Positions 1 to 11,905 of a DNA stretch of 64,000 nucleotides are shown one piece after another (the stretch's first letter is position 1; every line of letters starts with the position of its first letter). The stretch is from Bradyrhizobium vignae (lineage in GTDB: Bacteria; Pseudomonadota; Alphaproteobacteria; Rhizobiales; Xanthobacteraceae): positions 1 to 64,000 of the forward strand of contig NZ_RDQF01000011.1 of NCBI RefSeq assembly GCF_004114425.1, given 5' to 3'. The notes beneath the pieces are model-generated. The model had not been told where the DNA came from. It did not search any database and was given only the letters and a program-made list of their open reading frames with translations. A program made the translations under genes and the position numbers.

Positions 1-178
1 ACGGAATCCTGAAAATGAAATTGCAAGGTTCCGATGCCCGAAGCATCAAAACCCTGCAATCCTAAAACACCCCGCAACCACAAATGCGATTCCAGCTCAA
101 TCGCTTAGCCGCTCTTCACGGATGACTCTGATTGCAGACCTTTGGTTTCGCGTAGATTGGCCGAGTCCAAACCGACCC

Positions 179-3163
<2,985 letters not shown>

Positions 3164-3261
3164 CCCGCTGGTCCCTCAAGGAATCCAAAGACGCGCGATC
3201 GCGCCAATGCAAAAGGCGCGCTTCGCCCGGAACCGGGATCGGCGCCGATGGGTATGGCAGC

Positions 3262-3276
3262 GAACGTAGGAAGAAC
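3262..3276 (-). promoter_or_regulatory. LexA (SOS) box upstream of uvrA
   Basis: The + strand reads GAAC-GTAGGAA-GAAC, which is the reverse complement of the alphaproteobacterial LexA consensus GTTC-N7-GTTC with both half-sites perfect. It lies 99 bp upstream of the uvrA start codon. A second perfect box precedes ssb, so the two repair genes probably share SOS control. Confidence 0.75.
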
Positions 3277-3383
3277 GGCGGAGGATTTCCAGTGGGACTT
3301 GCGAATCGTCAACGGATTGTTGGCGCGCTGGCGGCAAGTGGCAGCAAGCGGGCGCGGAACTGCACCTGAACAGCCCGCCGCAA

Positions 3384-3412
3384 CAAAAAGGCCAGCGCGA
3401 GGCCGGCCTTTC
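3384..3412 (-). terminator. Intrinsic terminator after first omp gene
   Basis: Inverted repeat with arms AAAGGCCGGC and GCTGGCCTTT around a short loop, followed on the minus strand by a T run. It lies 26 bp beyond the stop of the outer-membrane protein gene and isolates it from uvrA. The same GGCCGGCCTT hairpin type ends all three omp genes. Confidence 0.75.
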
Positions 3413-3437
3413 GTGGCGATGTGACGTCGGTCAGCGA

Positions 3438-4196
3438 TCAGTACTTCGCGACGACAGGGCCGCCGAAAGTGTAGTTCAGGCGAACGGTGCCCATGTCGAC
3501 GTCCTGCTTGATACGGTCGGTCCGGTCGTTGATGCCAAGCACAGTGAAATTGAGGTTGCGGCCGCCCATGAACAGGTGGTCGTATTCGATGGCAACGGAC
3601 CAGTTCGGTGCGAAACCGAATTCGAGGCCGGTGCCGACCGCGCCACCCCAGCGGGTCTCGCTTGCGCTGTCGACGACCACGCCGCCCAGAAGGCCGTTAT
3701 ATTTGGCGTGCGTGACCGCGGCGCCGCCCTTCACGTACCAGAGCACGTTGTTCCAGGCATAGCCGACCTGGCCGGTGAACAGGCCGATCGCATCGATTTT
3801 GGTCTGATTGACGACCGGCGCGAATGCGGCAAGCGGGCTCGCATTCGACCCCTTCAGATTGGCCCAGTCTCCTTGAGCTTCGAGCCCGAACACCCAGTTG
3901 GCCGCCTGCCAGCGATAGCCGACCTGACCACCGACGAGTCCACCGGTCGCGTTGTGACAACCTTCGGACACGACCGGGATTGGCGCGCCGAGCACAGCAT
4001 TGAGATCCCAGCAATTGCGGCTCGAGGCACCACCGCCGTTGATGCCGAGGTAGAAGCCGCTCCAATTGTACATCGCGACTGGCGCGACCGGAGCTTTGGT
4101 GTAGGGGCGGGCCGCCAAATCGGCTGCCGAGGCCGGTGCCAACGCGCTGAGTGCGAACAAACTGGCCGAAGCCAGCAAAAGCTTCTTCATATCCAT
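3438..4196 (-). CDS. Outer-membrane beta-barrel protein, copy 1 of 3
   Basis: Predicted porin-like outer-membrane protein of the rhizobial/Brucella Omp25-Omp31 class, 252 residues. It has a signal peptide ending ASAADLAARPYTKAP, then the family opening NWSGFYLGINGGG. Alternating hydrophobic strands follow, and it ends in the aromatic residue expected for BamA-dependent insertion (GGPVVAKY). It contains one Cys pair (NCWD, EGCHNATGG) that is conserved in the third copy but absent from the second. It is the first of three tandem paralogues, each with its own promoter region and terminator, so they are separate transcripts rather than one operon. The specific permeability is not known. Confidence 0.85.
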   Translation of the reverse strand: MDMKKLLLASASLFALSALAPASAADLAARPYTKAPVAPVAMYNWSGFYLGINGGGASSRNCWDLNAVLGAPIPVVSEGCHNATGGLVGGQVGYRWQAANWVFGLEAQGDWANLKGSNASPLAAFAPVVNQTKIDAIGLFTGQVGYAWNNVLWYVKGGAAVTHAKYNGLLGGVVVDSASETRWGGAVGTGLEFGFAPNWSVAIEYDHLFMGGRNLNFTVLGINDRTDRIKQDVDMGTVRLNYTFGGPVVAKY

Positions 4197-4297
4197 TCCC
4201 CAGTTCCGTTTCCATTCCGGCCTTCCGGAGAGCGGAAGAGCAGCGGACCCTATGACTCAAGTAACGTGGTGATTTTACACCACCGAAGCCAAAGGTT

Positions 4298-4316
4298 GTG
4301 TCTCCCTGGAGCCACA
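4298..4316 (-). promoter_or_regulatory. Conserved upstream box of omp copy 1
   Basis: On the minus strand the box reads TGTGGC-N5-GGAGACAC, 102 bp upstream of the start codon. Nearly the same box sits at the same distance upstream of omp copies 2 and 3. It may be part of the promoter, a regulator site or a 5' UTR element; the sequence alone does not decide. Confidence 0.45.
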
Positions 4317-4371
4317 TCTCGGCGAAAACGCTGGGGGCGGGCTGGCGTATTGCTACGCGCCTGAAAACAAC

Positions 4372-4398
4372 AAAAAGGCCGGCGCGAGGCCGGCCTTT
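4372..4398 (-). terminator. Intrinsic terminator after omp copy 2
   Basis: Hairpin AAAGGCCGGC-ctcgc-GCCGGCCTTTTT read on the minus strand, with a terminal T run. It lies 29 bp past the stop codon of the second outer-membrane protein gene. Confidence 0.85.
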
Positions 4399-4427
4399 CG
4401 TAACGCGGGTAGCGTCAGAGACGCAGC

Positions 4428-5120
4428 TCAGTACTTCGCGACGATCGGGCCGCCGAAGTGATAGTTCACGCCGACCTGCACGGTGTGGAAGTTGAGCGTG
4501 CCGGTAGGAATGGCGCCCGAGAAGTAGGTCTCGCCGCCCAGGCTGCGATAGAGGTACTCGCCCTTGACCGACCACTGCGGAGCGAAGAACGCCTCGACGC
4601 CCGCACCAACGGTCCAGCCGGAGTGGAACTTGCTGTCGGAGACCGAGAGGGCTCCCAGGCTGGCGGTGAGCTTGTTGTCGATCCAGGCGTAACCACCGGT
4701 GCCGTAGAACAGCACGTTGTTGACAGCCCAGCCGATGCGGCCGCGCACGGTGCCCATCGCGTCGGTCTTCGAGGTCAGCGAGGCGGGGACGCCACCGACG
4801 CCGGGGACGAAAACCACACCTGCAGCCGTCGCGCTGACGTCGGCCCAGGCGCCATCGGCCTCAACGCCGAACACCACGTTGCCGGTCTGCCAGTTGTAAC
4901 CGGCGGTGCCACCGACGAAGCCACCCTTCATCTTCGGGTCGCCCGAAGCGTTTTCCCACGCGCCGCCGCCGACGATACCGAGGTAGAAGCCGGTCCAGTT
5001 GTAGACAGCAGCGACCGGAGCGACCGGAGCCTTGGTGTAGGGGCGCGCCGCGAGGTCAGCGGCCGAGGCCGGAGCGGCGAGAGCGAGCAAACAGGCCGAA
5101 GCCAGCAAAACCTTTTTCAT
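4428..5120 (-). CDS. Outer-membrane beta-barrel protein, copy 2 of 3
   Basis: Outer-membrane beta-barrel protein, 230 residues. The start is placed at the ATG giving MKKVLLASACLLALAAPASA, a textbook signal peptide; the longer upstream reading has no signal sequence. The mature part begins AADLAARPYTKAPVAPV, the same signature as its neighbours, and ends GGPIVAKY. It is the most divergent of the three: it lacks the Cys pair and has a shorter loop region. The terminator downstream and the conserved box upstream suggest an independent transcript. A porin or structural envelope role is inferred from family. Confidence 0.85.
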   Translation of the reverse strand: MKKVLLASACLLALAAPASAADLAARPYTKAPVAPVAAVYNWTGFYLGIVGGGAWENASGDPKMKGGFVGGTAGYNWQTGNVVFGVEADGAWADVSATAAGVVFVPGVGGVPASLTSKTDAMGTVRGRIGWAVNNVLFYGTGGYAWIDNKLTASLGALSVSDSKFHSGWTVGAGVEAFFAPQWSVKGEYLYRSLGGETYFSGAIPTGTLNFHTVQVGVNYHFGGPIVAKY

Positions 5121-5228
5121 TTTCAACTTAATCCCAGTCCCAGTTTCTGTTGTTGCCTTCCGCGACGGAAGGGCAGCGGACTCAACGGCCCAACTGATGC
5201 CATCTCTACACCACCAAAGGCGCACGTT

Positions 5229-5247
5229 GTGTCTCCGAAAAGCCACA
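5229..5247 (-). promoter_or_regulatory. Conserved upstream box of omp copy 2
   Basis: Minus-strand TGTGGC-TTTTC-GGAGACAC, 109 bp upstream of the start codon. It matches the boxes of copies 1 and 3 in sequence and position. Confidence 0.45.
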
Positions 5248-5304
5248 TAGCCGCAAAAGGTGATGGTTACTGACTTATTACTTCCAAGCGATCGAGCCGA
5301 AACA

Positions 5305-5331
5305 AGAAAGGCCGGCGCAAGGCCGGCCTTT
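5305..5331 (-). terminator. Intrinsic terminator after omp copy 3
   Basis: Hairpin with arms AAAGGCCGGC and GCCGGCCTTT, 27 bp past the stop of the third outer-membrane protein gene. The T tract is short, but the stem is perfect. Confidence 0.8.
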
Positions 5332-5357
5332 GATCTCCGAATAATTTCAGCGAGATA

Positions 5358-6128
5358 TCAGTACCTCGCGATCGCCGGGCCACCCCAGCGATAGTTCACG
5401 CGGATGAGGCCGATATCGACGTCCTGGCTGATGCGCTCGGACCGTGTGACGACACCGAGCGGGGCAATGGCGAAATTGCCGGATCCGGTGAAGTTGATCG
5501 TGCGGTTGCCGAGGAAGATGTGGTCGTACTCCAAGCCGACTGACCAGTTCGGCGCGAATCCGAACTCGATGCCTGCACCGACCGTGCCCCCCCAACGGGT
5601 CTCGTTGGCGCGATCGAATTCGAGGCCTGTCGCCAGATCGTAGGTGCGATAGCGATCCCCGACGACGGCGCCGCCGCCCTTCACGTAGAGCAGCACGTTA
5701 TTCCAGGCGTAGCCGACCTGGCCGGTGAGCAAACCGAAAGCGTTGATCTTGGAACGATCGCGCAGGCCAGTCAGCGGGCTGATGTTGTCGCCGGAGAAGT
5801 CGGCCCAGTTGCCTTGGCCCTCGACGCCGAACACCCAGTTCGCCGACTGCCAGCGATAGCCGACCTGGCCACCCACCGTGCCGCCCGTGGCGTTGTGGCA
5901 GCCTTCACCGACCAGAACGCCCGTCACGGGCGTCACGAAGTCCCAGCACTTGTGGCTCGTGCCGCCGCCGCCGTTGATGCCGATGTAGAAGCCGCTCCAG
6001 TCGTAGATGGCAGCGACCGCCGGCGCCGGAGCCTTGGTGTAAGGACGCGCTGCGAGATCCGCCGCGCTTGCAGGAGCCGACAGGACCAACGCCATTGCAC
6101 CGATTGCACTAAACAGAATCTTATTCAT
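5358..6128 (-). CDS. Outer-membrane beta-barrel protein, copy 3 of 3
   Basis: Outer-membrane beta-barrel protein, 256 residues. The start is placed at the ATG behind a clear GGGGAG ribosome site, giving the signal peptide MNKILFSAIGAMALVL..ASA. It is closer to copy 1 than to copy 2: both keep CWDF/CWDL, EGCHNATGGTVGGQVGYRWQSANWVFG and the phrase FAPNWSV. It ends GGPAIARY, with an aromatic terminus. Divergent ssb lies about 440 bp upstream, and the intergenic region carries both the conserved omp box and the ssb LexA box. Confidence 0.85.
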   Translation of the reverse strand: MNKILFSAIGAMALVLSAPASAADLAARPYTKAPAPAVAAIYDWSGFYIGINGGGGTSHKCWDFVTPVTGVLVGEGCHNATGGTVGGQVGYRWQSANWVFGVEGQGNWADFSGDNISPLTGLRDRSKINAFGLLTGQVGYAWNNVLLYVKGGGAVVGDRYRTYDLATGLEFDRANETRWGGTVGAGIEFGFAPNWSVGLEYDHIFLGNRTINFTGSGNFAIAPLGVVTRSERISQDVDIGLIRVNYRWGGPAIARY

Positions 6129-6238
6129 TGCAGTCTCCCCACTTTCGTCCGCTTCTCGAAATCCCCAAAGCGGCTGATCAGGCGCGACGCCCATATGAAC
6201 TAATTCCGAGGCAACCGTAGCCTAAGGAAAGAGCAGAG

Positions 6239-6257
6239 TCCGTCTCCGAAATGCCAC
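6239..6257 (-). promoter_or_regulatory. Conserved upstream box of omp copy 3
   Basis: Minus-strand TGTGGC-ATTTC-GGAGACGG, 111 bp upstream of the start codon. The core TGTGGC and GGAGAC are identical to the other two omp upstream regions. Confidence 0.4.
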
Positions 6258-6396
6258 ACTCGGCGACCGACTGAAGTGGCTGCAACTTGATGAATGTTAA
6301 GTGGTTTTTGCCGTTCACGGGAACCCGGAAAGGTTCCATCGGAGGAATTGTCTTTTTATCGGCACGCGACCGAATGTTCTGGTGCGTCGCCGCAAA

Positions 6397-6411
6397 GAAC
6401 AAATCTGGAAC
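6397..6411 (+). promoter_or_regulatory. LexA (SOS) box upstream of ssb
   Basis: GAAC-AAATCTG-GAAC, a perfect direct-repeat LexA box of the alphaproteobacterial type with exactly seven spacer bases. It lies about 157 bp before the ssb start. The spacing to a promoter could not be fixed by eye. Confidence 0.75.
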
Positions 6412-6567
6412 AAAGCCGATGGTGATGCTATATGTGGGGATAACCCTGGGGGTGCCGGGCTGACCGGTGCCCGCAAGCGTATAGGGTCGCCTCGACGGGG
6501 CGCAGAGCAACGCGGGCAGCGGATTCGCCCTTTTGAAATTCAGTGGCATTCGGAGTGGAGAGCGGCG

Positions 6568-7062
6568 ATGGCGGGAAGCGTCAACAAGGTCATTCTGGTT
6601 GGAAATCTCGGCAAGGATCCTGAAATCCGCCGCACCCAGGACGGGCGGCCGATCGCGAATTTGAGCATCGCCACCTCGGAGACCTGGCGCGACAAGAACA
6701 CCGGCGAGCGCAAGGAAAAGACCGAATGGCATCGCGTCGTGATCTTCAATGAAGGGCTCTGCAAGGTCGCCGAGCAGTACCTGAAGAAGGGCGCGAAGGT
6801 TTACATCGAGGGCGCGCTGCAGACCCGCAAATGGACGGACCAGAGCGGCGTCGAGAAGTACTCGACCGAGGTCGTGCTCCAAGGCTTCAACTCGACGCTG
6901 ACCATGCTCGACGGCCGCGGTGGCGGCGGAGGAGCCGGCAGCTTCGGCGACGAGCCGGGCGGCGATTTCGGCTCCTCCGGTCCCATCAGCAGCGCACCGC
7001 GCCGTCCGGTTGCCGCCGGCGGTGGCCGCAACAGCGACATGGACGACGATATCCCGTTCTGA
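6568..7062 (+). CDS. ssb: Single-stranded DNA-binding protein
   Basis: SSB coats single-stranded DNA in replication, recombination and repair and recruits partners through its tail. The 164-residue protein starts [19 protein letters not shown], the usual alphaproteobacterial start; the in-frame extension upstream has no SSB similarity and was excluded. The OB fold covers about residues 1-112 ([20 protein letters not shown]). A glycine-rich linker follows, and the conserved acidic tip DMDDDIPF ends the protein. The upstream LexA box suggests SOS induction. It is followed by a hairpin and then gyrA. Confidence 0.97.
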   Translation: MAGSVNKVILVGNLGKDPEIRRTQDGRPIANLSIATSETWRDKNTGERKEKTEWHRVVIFNEGLCKVAEQYLKKGAKVYIEGALQTRKWTDQSGVEKYSTEVVLQGFNSTLTMLDGRGGGGGAGSFGDEPGGDFGSSGPISSAPRRPVAAGGGRNSDMDDDIPF

Positions 7063-7099
7063 GCGTGCGTCGTGTCAGCAATTCTTACTAATTGATAGG

Positions 7100-7124
7100 G
7101 CGGGCTCGGATTTTCCGGGCCCGC
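7100..7124 (+). terminator. Hairpin after ssb
   Basis: Arms GCGGGCTCGG and CCGGGCCCGC around TTTT, 37 bp past the ssb stop. The T tract after it is poor, so termination may be partial. Confidence 0.5.
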
Positions 7125-7373
7125 TTCATGTTTGGGATGAGGTCCGCGTTGCGCCCATGCGAAGTTGGCCGACGGGGCGGCTTCTCGCGTGATCAGCCAG
7201 GCGCGACGGGTGGTTCTGAAGGGCCGATTCCGGGAGCGGTTCAGGGGCTGGTCCGGAGCCTTAAGTTATTGGAAAAATAAGCGGAAAAAGCGCTTTCGAG
7301 GGGGCTGCAAGGGTGGTTATCCGACCCTGGATGCGCTATATGATTCCCAGATAAAACCTCACCGGATTTCCCC

Positions 7374-10118
7374 TTGGCTGACGACGACAACAAGCCCGGC
7401 GACCAGCCGGCGCAACCCTCGGACATTCGCCCCGTTTCCATCTACGAGGAGATGAAGAAGTCGTACCTCGATTACGCCATGAGCGTGATCGTGGCGCGCG
7501 CGCTGCCCGATGCGCGCGACGGGTTGAAGCCGGTGCACCGCCGCATCCTGTTCGCGATGAACAATCGCGGCGACACCCCGGACAAGAAGCACAAGAAGTC
7601 TGCCGGTGCCGTCGGCGAAGTCATGGGTAAATACCACCCGCACGGCGACCAGGCGATCTACGACGCCTTGGTGCGCATGGCGCAGGACTTTTCGATGCGC
7701 GCGCCCCTGATCGACGGACAGGGCAATTTCGGGTCGGTCGACGGCGATCCGCCGGCGGCGATGCGCTACACCGAGTCGCGCCTGACCAAGATCGCGCTGA
7801 AGCTGCTCGAGGACATCGACGACGACACGGTCGACTTCCAGGACAACTATGACGGCTCTGAAAAGGAGCCGGTGGTTCTGCCCGCGCGGTTCCCGAACCT
7901 GCTGGTCAACGGCGCCGGCGGCATCGCGGTCGGCATGGCCACCAACATCCCGCCGCATAATCTCGGCGAGGTGATCGACGCCTGTGTGGCGCTGATCGAC
8001 AATCCGTCGCTGACCATCGACGAGCTCAACAACATCATTCCGGGGCCGGATTTCCCGACCGGCGGCATCATCCTCGGACGCCAGGGCATCCGCAGCGCCT
8101 ACCATCTCGGCCGCGGCTCGATCGTGATGCGCGGCAAGGTCACCTTCGAGACGATCCGGAAAGAACGCGAGGCGATCGTCATCACCGAGATCCCGTATCA
8201 GGTGAACAAGGCGACGATGGTCGAGCGCATCGCCGAGCTCTACAAGGAAAAGAAGATCGAGGGCATCTCCGACCTGCGCGACGAGTCCGACCGCGACGGC
8301 TATCGCGTCGTCGTCGAGCTCAAGCGCGATGCCGTGCCCGACGTGGTGCTGAACCAGCTCTACAAGTTCACGCCGCTGCAGACGAGCTTCGGCGTCAACG
8401 CCGTCGCGCTCGATTCCGGCCGTCCGCAGACCATGAACCTGAAGGACATGCTGACGATCTTCGTCGGCTTCCGCGAGCAGGTCGTCACGCGACGGACCAA
8501 GTACAAGCTGCGCAAGGCGCGCGAGCGCGCGCATGAGCAGGTCGGCCTTGCCATCGCGGTCGCCAATATTGACGAGATCATCAAGGTGATCCGGCACTCG
8601 CCGACGCCGGCTGCGGCGCGCGAGACCCTGATGACGCGCGACTGGCCCGCCCGCGACGTCGAGGACATCATCACGTTGATCGACGATCCGCGCCACCGCA
8701 TCAATGCCGACGGCACCATTCGCCTGTCGCTGGAGCAGGCGAGGGCGATTCTGGAGCTGCGCCTCGCGCGCCTCACCGCGCTCGGCCGAGACGAGATCGG
8801 CGAGGAGCTTTCCAAGCTCGCCGGCGAGATCAGCGACTATCTCGACATTCTGCGTTCCCGCGCCCGCATTCTCGACATCATCAAGACCGAGCTCGCCGAG
8901 GTGAAGGCGGAGTTCGCCACGCCGCGCCGCACCGTCATCATGGAGCAGGAGGGCGAGGTCGAGGACGAGGACCTGATCCAGCGCGAGGACATGGTCGTCA
9001 CCGTCTCCCACGCCGGCTACGTCAAGCGCGTGCCGCTGTCGGCCTATCGCGCCCAGCGCCGCGGCGGCAAGGGCCGCGCCGGCATGCAGACCCGCGACGA
9101 GGATTTCGTCAGCCGGCTGTTCGTGGCCTCCACGCACACGCCGGTGCTGTTCTTCTCCTCACGCGGCCAGGTCTACAAGGAGAAGGTCTGGCGGCTGCCG
9201 ATGGCTGCGCCGAACGCACGCGGCAAGGCGCTGATCAACATCCTCCCCCTGGAGCAGGGCGAGCGCATCACCACCATCATGCCGCTGCCGGAGGATGAAT
9301 CGACCTGGGGGCAGCTCGACGTGATGTTCGCCACCACGGGCGGCAACGTCCGTCGCAACAAGCTGTCCGACTTCGTCGACGTCCGCCGCTCCGGCATCAT
9401 CGCGATGAAGCTGGAGGAGGGGGAGGCGATCGTCGACGTGCAGATCTGCACCGAACGCGACGACGTGCTGCTGACGGCTGCCGGCGGCCAGTGCATCCGC
9501 TTCCCGGTCACCGACGTGCGCGTGTTCACCGGGCGCACCTCGATGGGCGTGCGCGGCATCGCGCTCGGCGAAGGCGACAAGGTGATTTCGCTGGCGATCC
9601 TGCGCCACGTCGAGACCACCTCGGACGAGCGTTCGGCTTACCTGAAGATGCGCCGCGCGGTGGCTGGCGAAAGCGCGGCCGAGGAGCCGGCAGCGGACGC
9701 CGAGGCCGAGGAGGCCTCCGGCAGCTTCCAGCTGCCGCAGGAGCGCTATGTCGAGATGTCGGCGCAGGAGCAGGTCGTGCTGACGGTATCCGTCAACGGC
9801 TACGGCAAGCGGACCTCGTCCTACGAGTACCGCACCACGGGCCGCGGCGGCAAAGGCATCGTCGCCATGAGCGTCAACAACCGCAACGGCAACCTCGTGG
9901 CGTCCTTCCCGGTGGAGGAGGCCGATCAGATCATGCTGGTCACAGACAAGGGCCAGCTGATCCGCTGCCCGGTCGAAGGCATCCGCATCGCGGGCCGCTC
10001 GACGCAGGGCGTGATCGTGTTCGACACCGCCGAGGACGAGCACGTCGTCTCGGTCGAGCACATCACCGAAGAGGCCGAGAACGGCAACGGAGAGAGCGGC
10101 AACGGTAGCGGGGCCTAG
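7374..10118 (+). CDS. gyrA: DNA gyrase subunit A
   Basis: GyrA is the DNA-cleaving subunit of gyrase. The 914-residue product has the breakage-reunion domain with catalytic Tyr132 ([10 protein letters not shown]) and the C-terminal beta-pinwheel with the GyrA box QRRGGKG, which separates it from ParC. The TTG start is chosen because it keeps the conserved [19 protein letters not shown] region; no clear Shine-Dalgarno precedes it. The tail is acidic and Gly/Asn-rich. In the quinolone-determining region the motif is GDQAIYD, so Gln93 replaces the E. coli Ser83, while the Asp87 equivalent (Asp97) is kept. An insertion of Ala/Glu-rich sequence lies near residues 760-790. Confidence 0.97.
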   Translation: MADDDNKPGDQPAQPSDIRPVSIYEEMKKSYLDYAMSVIVARALPDARDGLKPVHRRILFAMNNRGDTPDKKHKKSAGAVGEVMGKYHPHGDQAIYDALVRMAQDFSMRAPLIDGQGNFGSVDGDPPAAMRYTESRLTKIALKLLEDIDDDTVDFQDNYDGSEKEPVVLPARFPNLLVNGAGGIAVGMATNIPPHNLGEVIDACVALIDNPSLTIDELNNIIPGPDFPTGGIILGRQGIRSAYHLGRGSIVMRGKVTFETIRKEREAIVITEIPYQVNKATMVERIAELYKEKKIEGISDLRDESDRDGYRVVVELKRDAVPDVVLNQLYKFTPLQTSFGVNAVALDSGRPQTMNLKDMLTIFVGFREQVVTRRTKYKLRKARERAHEQVGLAIAVANIDEIIKVIRHSPTPAAARETLMTRDWPARDVEDIITLIDDPRHRINADGTIRLSLEQARAILELRLARLTALGRDEIGEELSKLAGEISDYLDILRSRARILDIIKTELAEVKAEFATPRRTVIMEQEGEVEDEDLIQREDMVVTVSHAGYVKRVPLSAYRAQRRGGKGRAGMQTRDEDFVSRLFVASTHTPVLFFSSRGQVYKEKVWRLPMAAPNARGKALINILPLEQGERITTIMPLPEDESTWGQLDVMFATTGGNVRRNKLSDFVDVRRSGIIAMKLEEGEAIVDVQICTERDDVLLTAAGGQCIRFPVTDVRVFTGRTSMGVRGIALGEGDKVISLAILRHVETTSDERSAYLKMRRAVAGESAAEEPAADAEAEEASGSFQLPQERYVEMSAQEQVVLTVSVNGYGKRTSSYEYRTTGRGGKGIVAMSVNNRNGNLVASFPVEEADQIMLVTDKGQLIRCPVEGIRIAGRSTQGVIVFDTAEDEHVVSVEHITEEAENGNGESGNGSGA

Positions 10119-10212
10119 GGCATGATCCGGAAAAGTGCGCAGCGGTTTTCCGAAAAGATCATGTTACAGCCCAAAGCGCGATGACGACGATTTATCCTGA
10201 TCTCATCGCGCT
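10119..10212. repeat. Intergenic palindromic repeat, family B, copy 1
   Basis: Two hairpins in a row. The first is built on GATCCGGAAAAG and CGGTTTTCCG; the second on AAAGCGCGATGACGA and CATCGCGCTT. A second, inverted copy lies at 33987-34091, and a short fragment near 47410. This composite element appears to be a dispersed Bradyrhizobium repeat. Confidence 0.7.
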
Positions 10213-11139
10213 TCAGGCTGGCCCGGAAGCCGACGCAGTTGTATCGCAACGCAGGTTGGAGATGAATTCTCCGATCTGGGCGATGGCTGCATGGGCTTCC
10301 GGCAGCACCGGGACGAAGAGCTGGAACACGTGCGGCATGCGCGGCCAGACCTCCAGGCGGCTCCGCGGATCACCGTTTTTCAGCTTGTTGGCCATACGGA
10401 CCGCGTCATCGCGCAGGATCTCGTCGCTGCCGACTTGGATCAGCACCGGCGGAAGGCCGAATGCATCGCCATAGAGCGGCGATGCACGGGGGTTATACGG
10501 GTCGGCGCCTGCCAGATAGCAACGCACGAATTCCGGAATATCGTCCACGTTCAGCATCGGATCTGATGCGGCATTCTCGGTCAACGAGGGCGCGGTGAGC
10601 GCCAGATCGGTCCAGGGCGACATGGCAACCGCGGCGGCAGGAAGCGGCTTGCGTTCGTCACGCAGTCTCATGAGAAGGCACAGAGCCAATCCTCCACCGG
10701 CTGAATCACCCATCACGAACAGTTCGCTTGGATCGGCCGTCTCGCCGGCGAGCCAGAGAAAAGCCGCCACGGCATCGTCCAGTGCGGCCGGAAACGGATG
10801 TTCGGGGGCGAGGCGATATTCAAGCGCCCAGACCGTCGACTTGGTCACATTGGCAATGCGCCAGGTGAAATGCCGATAGTAGATCGGCGCGCCCGAAATA
10901 TAGGCGCCACCGTGAAGATACAGCATGTTGCGCCCCGGGCGCGACGCCGGGGTGGCGATCCGGTGCAATCTGAGGTGACCGACCTGTACGACGCTTGTCT
11001 TGGTGCTGCGTGGCGGGCGAGGCACCCACCTCTCCATGCGATGCATGTTTGCCCGCCACGTTCCGACATCGAATGGCCGACGGTGCCGTTTCAGGAACAT
11101 GCGGATGCCGAGGCGCAGCATTTCCCCGCGCAGGCTCAT
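10213..11139 (-). CDS. Alpha/beta hydrolase, HSL-type esterase
   Basis: Predicted carboxylesterase/lipase of the hormone-sensitive-lipase family, 308 residues, cytoplasmic. It shows the oxyanion-hole motif LHGGAY (76-80) and the nucleophile elbow GDSAGGG with Ser146. The family triad is completed by Asp in VGSDEILRDD and His in MPHVF. The ATG behind AAAGGA is chosen as the start. The ABC transporter pair lies just upstream on the same strand (31 bp gap), so the three may be one transcript. The physiological ester is unknown. Confidence 0.88.
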   Translation of the reverse strand: MSLRGEMLRLGIRMFLKRHRRPFDVGTWRANMHRMERWVPRPPRSTKTSVVQVGHLRLHRIATPASRPGRNMLYLHGGAYISGAPIYYRHFTWRIANVTKSTVWALEYRLAPEHPFPAALDDAVAAFLWLAGETADPSELFVMGDSAGGGLALCLLMRLRDERKPLPAAAVAMSPWTDLALTAPSLTENAASDPMLNVDDIPEFVRCYLAGADPYNPRASPLYGDAFGLPPVLIQVGSDEILRDDAVRMANKLKNGDPRSRLEVWPRMPHVFQLFVPVLPEAHAAIAQIGEFISNLRCDTTASASGPA

Positions 11140-11170
11140 GGTGCGTCCTTTTGATTCATTCGCGTGGGTC

Positions 11171-11905
11171 TTACGACCTGAATGCGGCCGCCTTTGGCAA
11201 ATGCAGCCGTTCGGGTTCGCCGGATCCGGTGTCGACCAGCAGGCCATCCTCGATCTCGACGATGCGATCCGCAAAGGGAATGACTCGCGGATCATGGGTC
11301 ACGACGAGCACGGCGCGTTCGCGCTGATGTGCGGCGTCTGCGAGAATCCGCATGATGCTTCGTCCGTTATTGCCGTCGAGCGCGGCCGTCGGCTCGTCGG
11401 CGAGAATGACCGAGGGATTGGCGACGAAGGCTCGCGCGATCGCGACCCTCTGCTGCTCACCGCCGCTGAGCTCGCCCGGCAAGGTATCGGCCTTCTGCTC
11501 CAGACCAACCAGGTTCAGCGCTTCCCGCGCGCGTTTCCCGGCTTTGCGCCCACGCTCGTGACGGATGTCGAGCGCGAGCTGCACGTTCTGCGCTGCAGTG
11601 AGCGTCGGAAACAGATGATAGGACTGGAACACAAAGCCGATATGGTCGCGCCTGATTTGGGCTAGTCCCTCCTTGTCGACACCCGACGTGGGCGTGCCGC
11701 ACACGGTGAGTGTACCCGAGCTTGGTGCCAGCATGCATCCGAGCACGAGCAGCAGCGTCGTCTTGCCGCTGCCCGAGGGCCCCATCAGCAGTGTGAACTC
11801 GCCCCGCCGCAGCGTCAGGTCGATCCCGCGCAGCGCCTTCACCTCACCGGCGCCACGCCCAAGCGTCTTCTTGATTCCGGCCGCCTCAATGATGATTTCG
11901 TTCAT
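11171..11905 (-). CDS. ABC transporter ATP-binding protein (DevA/LolD/MacB type)
   Basis: ATPase subunit of a type VII-like (MacB/LolCDE/DevABC class) transporter, 244 residues. Visible motifs are Walker A GPSGSGKT, Q-loop FVFQSYHLFP, signature LSGGEQQRVAIA, Walker B VILADEPTAALD and the switch His in VVTHD. The ATG at 11905 overlaps the permease stop by four bases (ATGA), so the two are translationally coupled. No HlyD-type membrane fusion protein lies nearby, although DevA/DevC systems usually have one. Confidence 0.92.
   Translation of the reverse strand: MNEIIIEAAGIKKTLGRGAGEVKALRGIDLTLRRGEFTLLMGPSGSGKTTLLLVLGCMLAPSSGTLTVCGTPTSGVDKEGLAQIRRDHIGFVFQSYHLFPTLTAAQNVQLALDIRHERGRKAGKRAREALNLVGLEQKADTLPGELSGGEQQRVAIARAFVANPSVILADEPTAALDGNNGRSIMRILADAAHQRERAVLVVTHDPRVIPFADRIVEIEDGLLVDTGSGEPERLHLPKAAAFRS

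Noticed and set aside
7359..9137. Long open frame antisense to gyrA
   Set aside because: Shadow composition (Asp, Arg, His, Leu, Ala rich), no motif; gyrA is certain.
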